21,947 nucleotides of DNA from NCBI GenBank assembly GCA_964421245.1, contig CAYQVW010000020.1, positions 1 through 21,947 of the forward strand. Direction: 5' to 3'. This stretch comes from CAYQVW01 sp964421245. Its GTDB lineage: Bacteria; Margulisbacteria; WOR-1; XYC2-FULL-46-14. A program made the translations under genes and the position numbers. Shown piece by piece: positions 20,553-21,947 of this stretch (the first letter of the stretch is position 1; each line of letters begins with the position of its first letter). The notes under the pieces are model-generated. The model worked only from the letters and a program-made list of their open reading frames with translations. It made no database searches and was not told the origin of the DNA.

Positions 20553-21527
20553 ATGGAAGCACGGGTAATTGCCCACTATAGGGATAAATATAGAGTTAAG
20601 TCTGCTGAAAGCGAATTTTGGGCAGAGGTTACCGGAAAAATAATCTATACCGCAAAATCGTCTGCAGACTATCCAGTAGTTGGGGATCTGGTTAAAATAT
20701 CAGAACTTGAAGACGACCACGCCATAATTCGTGAGGTAAGTCCAAGAAAAACCGTCATTCAAAGAAAGGCTGCCGGGAAAGATGAAGTACAGGTTATTGC
20801 AGCAAACATAGATACGGCCTTCATTGTTCAGGCAGTCGACCGTGATTTTAATCTCAATCGTTTTGAAAGATACTTAAGTATAGTTGCCTCGGGAAGAATC
20901 CAGCCAATTATCATTTTAAATAAAATAGATTTAATTTCAAAAGAGGATCTTTCTGAAAAAGTAGCACAAATAAAAAAACGATTTAAAGCCGTTGAGATTT
21001 TGACAACAAGCACTATTAATATAAACGAAACAGATAAAATCAAAAATTTGATTAAAAAAGAAAAGATTTATTGTTTTCTTGGATCTTCTGGGGTTGGTAA
21101 ATCATCCATTATAAACAAGTTGTTGGGAAAAGAACTTTTAAAGACAGAAAAGATTAGCATAAGCACTAAAAAAGGAAAACACGCTACTACCCATCGGGAA
21201 CTATTTATTCTAGAAAACGGCGGAATGGTAATAGATAACCCGGGTATGCGAGAGGTTGGTCTTGTTGATATCCCCGTTTTTGATGAGATTGGCGAGCTGG
21301 CAAAGGGTTGTAAATTTGCGGACTGCACTCATAGCCACGAACTTGGCTGTGCGGTAATGGCTGCAGTTGAATCCGGGAAGTTAGACAAGGGCAGATATTC
21401 GAATTGTTTGAAGCTTAAAAAAGAATCTGATTATTATGCAATGACAAAGCTTGAAAAACGCCACAAAGACCGCCAGTTCGGCAAAATGGTCCACAAAGCT
21501 ATGAAGCATAAGAAGAAAAACAAATAA
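20553..21527 (+). CDS. rsgA: Ribosome small-subunit-dependent GTPase A
   Basis: RsgA is a circularly permuted GTPase that acts in late 30S subunit maturation. The 324 residues show an OB-fold N-terminus (about 1-75, FWAEVTGKI and PVVGDLV), then the permuted GTPase order: G4 NKID (about 123-126), G1 GSSGVGKSS (about 177-185), G3 DNPGM (about 228-232), and a C-terminal zinc region beginning GCKFADCTHSHELGC. ATG 20553 is preferred to GTG 20523, because the predicted -10 box (20537-20542) lies between the two and the OB-fold begins at MEARV. No Shine-Dalgarno sequence precedes the ATG. It diverges from the radical SAM gene across a shared promoter. Confidence 0.93.
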   Translation: MEARVIAHYRDKYRVKSAESEFWAEVTGKIIYTAKSSADYPVVGDLVKISELEDDHAIIREVSPRKTVIQRKAAGKDEVQVIAANIDTAFIVQAVDRDFNLNRFERYLSIVASGRIQPIIILNKIDLISKEDLSEKVAQIKKRFKAVEILTTSTININETDKIKNLIKKEKIYCFLGSSGVGKSSIINKLLGKELLKTEKISISTKKGKHATTHRELFILENGGMVIDNPGMREVGLVDIPVFDEIGELAKGCKFADCTHSHELGCAVMAAVESGKLDKGRYSNCLKLKKESDYYAMTKLEKRHKDRQFGKMVHKAMKHKKKNK

Positions 21528-21636
21528 GGTTTTTGTGCCGAAGGTGTGTTTGAAGAACAAGAATAAGAACAAGGAAAAAATCCTCATTTCATTCAGATTT
21601 TTTGGCGGACAGGGAAATCTCACGTCGCTACGCTCC

Positions 21637-21657
21637 TTGAGGGGGACACCCCCTCAA
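21637..21657. repeat. Hairpin, 9-bp stem
   Basis: TTGAGGGGG (21637-21645), loop ACA and CCCCCTCAA (21649-21657) form a perfect stem. There is no T run after it on either strand, so it is a structural repeat rather than a clear terminator. Confidence 0.7.
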
Positions 21658-21666
21658 CGCTTCGCT

Positions 21667-21679
21667 GCTCCCCCGGAGC
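21667..21679. repeat. Short GC-rich hairpin
   Basis: GCTCC (21667-21671), loop CCC and GGAGC (21675-21679) pair perfectly, ten bases after the previous hairpin. The tract TCGCTACGCTCC upstream and CTTCGCTGCTCC here are related to each other, as in degenerate dispersed repeats. Confidence 0.5.
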
Positions 21680-21799
21680 AAAAACTCCCGTTTTTTCTCC
21701 CTCCCTCTTTTTCCCGTTCGCTTCCCTCTCCGCTTGAAATTTTGAATTTTGGTTTTGGGATTTGTTTGGGATTTGGGATTTTGAAATTCGGATTTGCGA

Positions 21800-21818
21800 G
21801 TCCCGCTGTAAGCGGGAC
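21800..21818. repeat. Hairpin, 8-bp stem
   Basis: GTCCCGCT (21800-21807), loop GTA and AGCGGGAC (21811-21818) form a perfect stem at the end of the AT/G low-complexity tract. It is a third unrelated palindromic unit within 200 bases. Confidence 0.7.
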
Positions 21819-21947
21819 GAGTTGGCCATCGTGGACGACGTTAGAACCATCATTCAGCAGTCTTCTGAGTATATTTATATACCAAAAGTGGGTTTAAGTA
21901 TTGCATGCAAGACTTAGGGAGGAGTAAGATTACTCTATTTGTATCCC

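Larger units (their letters stand above)
21528..21947. other. 420-bp non-coding, repeat-rich stretch
   Basis: The open frames here have low-complexity or repeat-derived translations and no family resemblance, so I call none. The stretch holds three hairpins, a pyrimidine-rich run (21690-21735) and an AT/G low-complexity tract in which TTTGGGATT-like units recur (21735-21795). A GGGAGGAG near 21916-21923 could be a ribosome site for a gene starting beyond the window, but no start follows it here. Confidence 0.6.

Noticed and set aside
21535..21897. 120-residue open frame at the window end
   Set aside because: Its translation comes from hairpins and low-complexity TTTGGGATT-type tracts, there is no ribosome site, and the opposite strand is open for the same reason.

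Overview
The window reads as a gene-dense, AT-rich chromosomal segment of an anaerobic bacterium. The main metabolic clue is a class III (oxygen-sensitive, glycyl-radical) ribonucleotide reductase operon with no aerobic reductase in view. The mix of genes (paired NrdD, SNF-type sodium symporter, AMIN/NAGPA secreted protein, pseudopilin, a small Lys-rich protein) and the many translation starts with no Shine-Dalgarno sequence suggest an uncultivated lineage, of the Margulisbacteria/WOR-1, Omnitrophota or Elusimicrobiota kind. That placement is a guess from gene content only.

Layout. (1) 77-5110, plus strand: promoter, nrdR, two full-length tandem nrdD genes and a CxxC redoxin, all overlapping or tightly spaced, forming one deoxynucleotide-synthesis operon. 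(2) 5090-8162, minus strand: a sodium:solute symporter followed by a secreted phosphodiester glycosidase; a branched palindromic element fills the gap between them and supplies the glycosidase start. (3) 8178-11472, plus strand: a pseudopilin directly abutting trpC; then a 10-bp-phased repeat array and promoter before a DRE-TIM aldolase; then a palindromic operator before an unusual HTH-KDPG aldolase fusion. (4) 11423-12178, minus strand: a methyltransferase whose end overlaps the aldolase gene. (5) 12227-13215: a 0.99-kb cassette holding a small basic protein and a frameshifted nucleotidyltransferase, bracketed by two copies of the same roughly 43-bp palindromic sequence. (6) 13297-15209, minus strand: two zinc-ribbon/PH-like membrane paralogues under a consensus promoter, a YkgJ-type Cys-cluster protein, and a 34-residue Lys-rich protein with its own promoter and terminator. 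(7) 15366-19579, plus strand: an unknown gene with a methionine gamma-lyase-like PLP enzyme, two small paralogues of unknown function and an unknown 419-residue protein. (8) 19592-21527: a radical SAM protein and rsgA, diverging from overlapping promoters. (9) 21528-21947: no convincing gene; repeat-rich DNA with three hairpins.

Three themes run across the window. Perfect or near-perfect palindromes sit in frame inside coding sequences (redoxin, trpC, HTH-aldolase), with a fourth, branched one at a gene start. About seven genes have a -10-like box placed so that transcription would begin at or within a few bases of the start codon, pointing to leaderless mRNAs. Finally, convergent genes overlap or nearly touch with no terminator visible between them.
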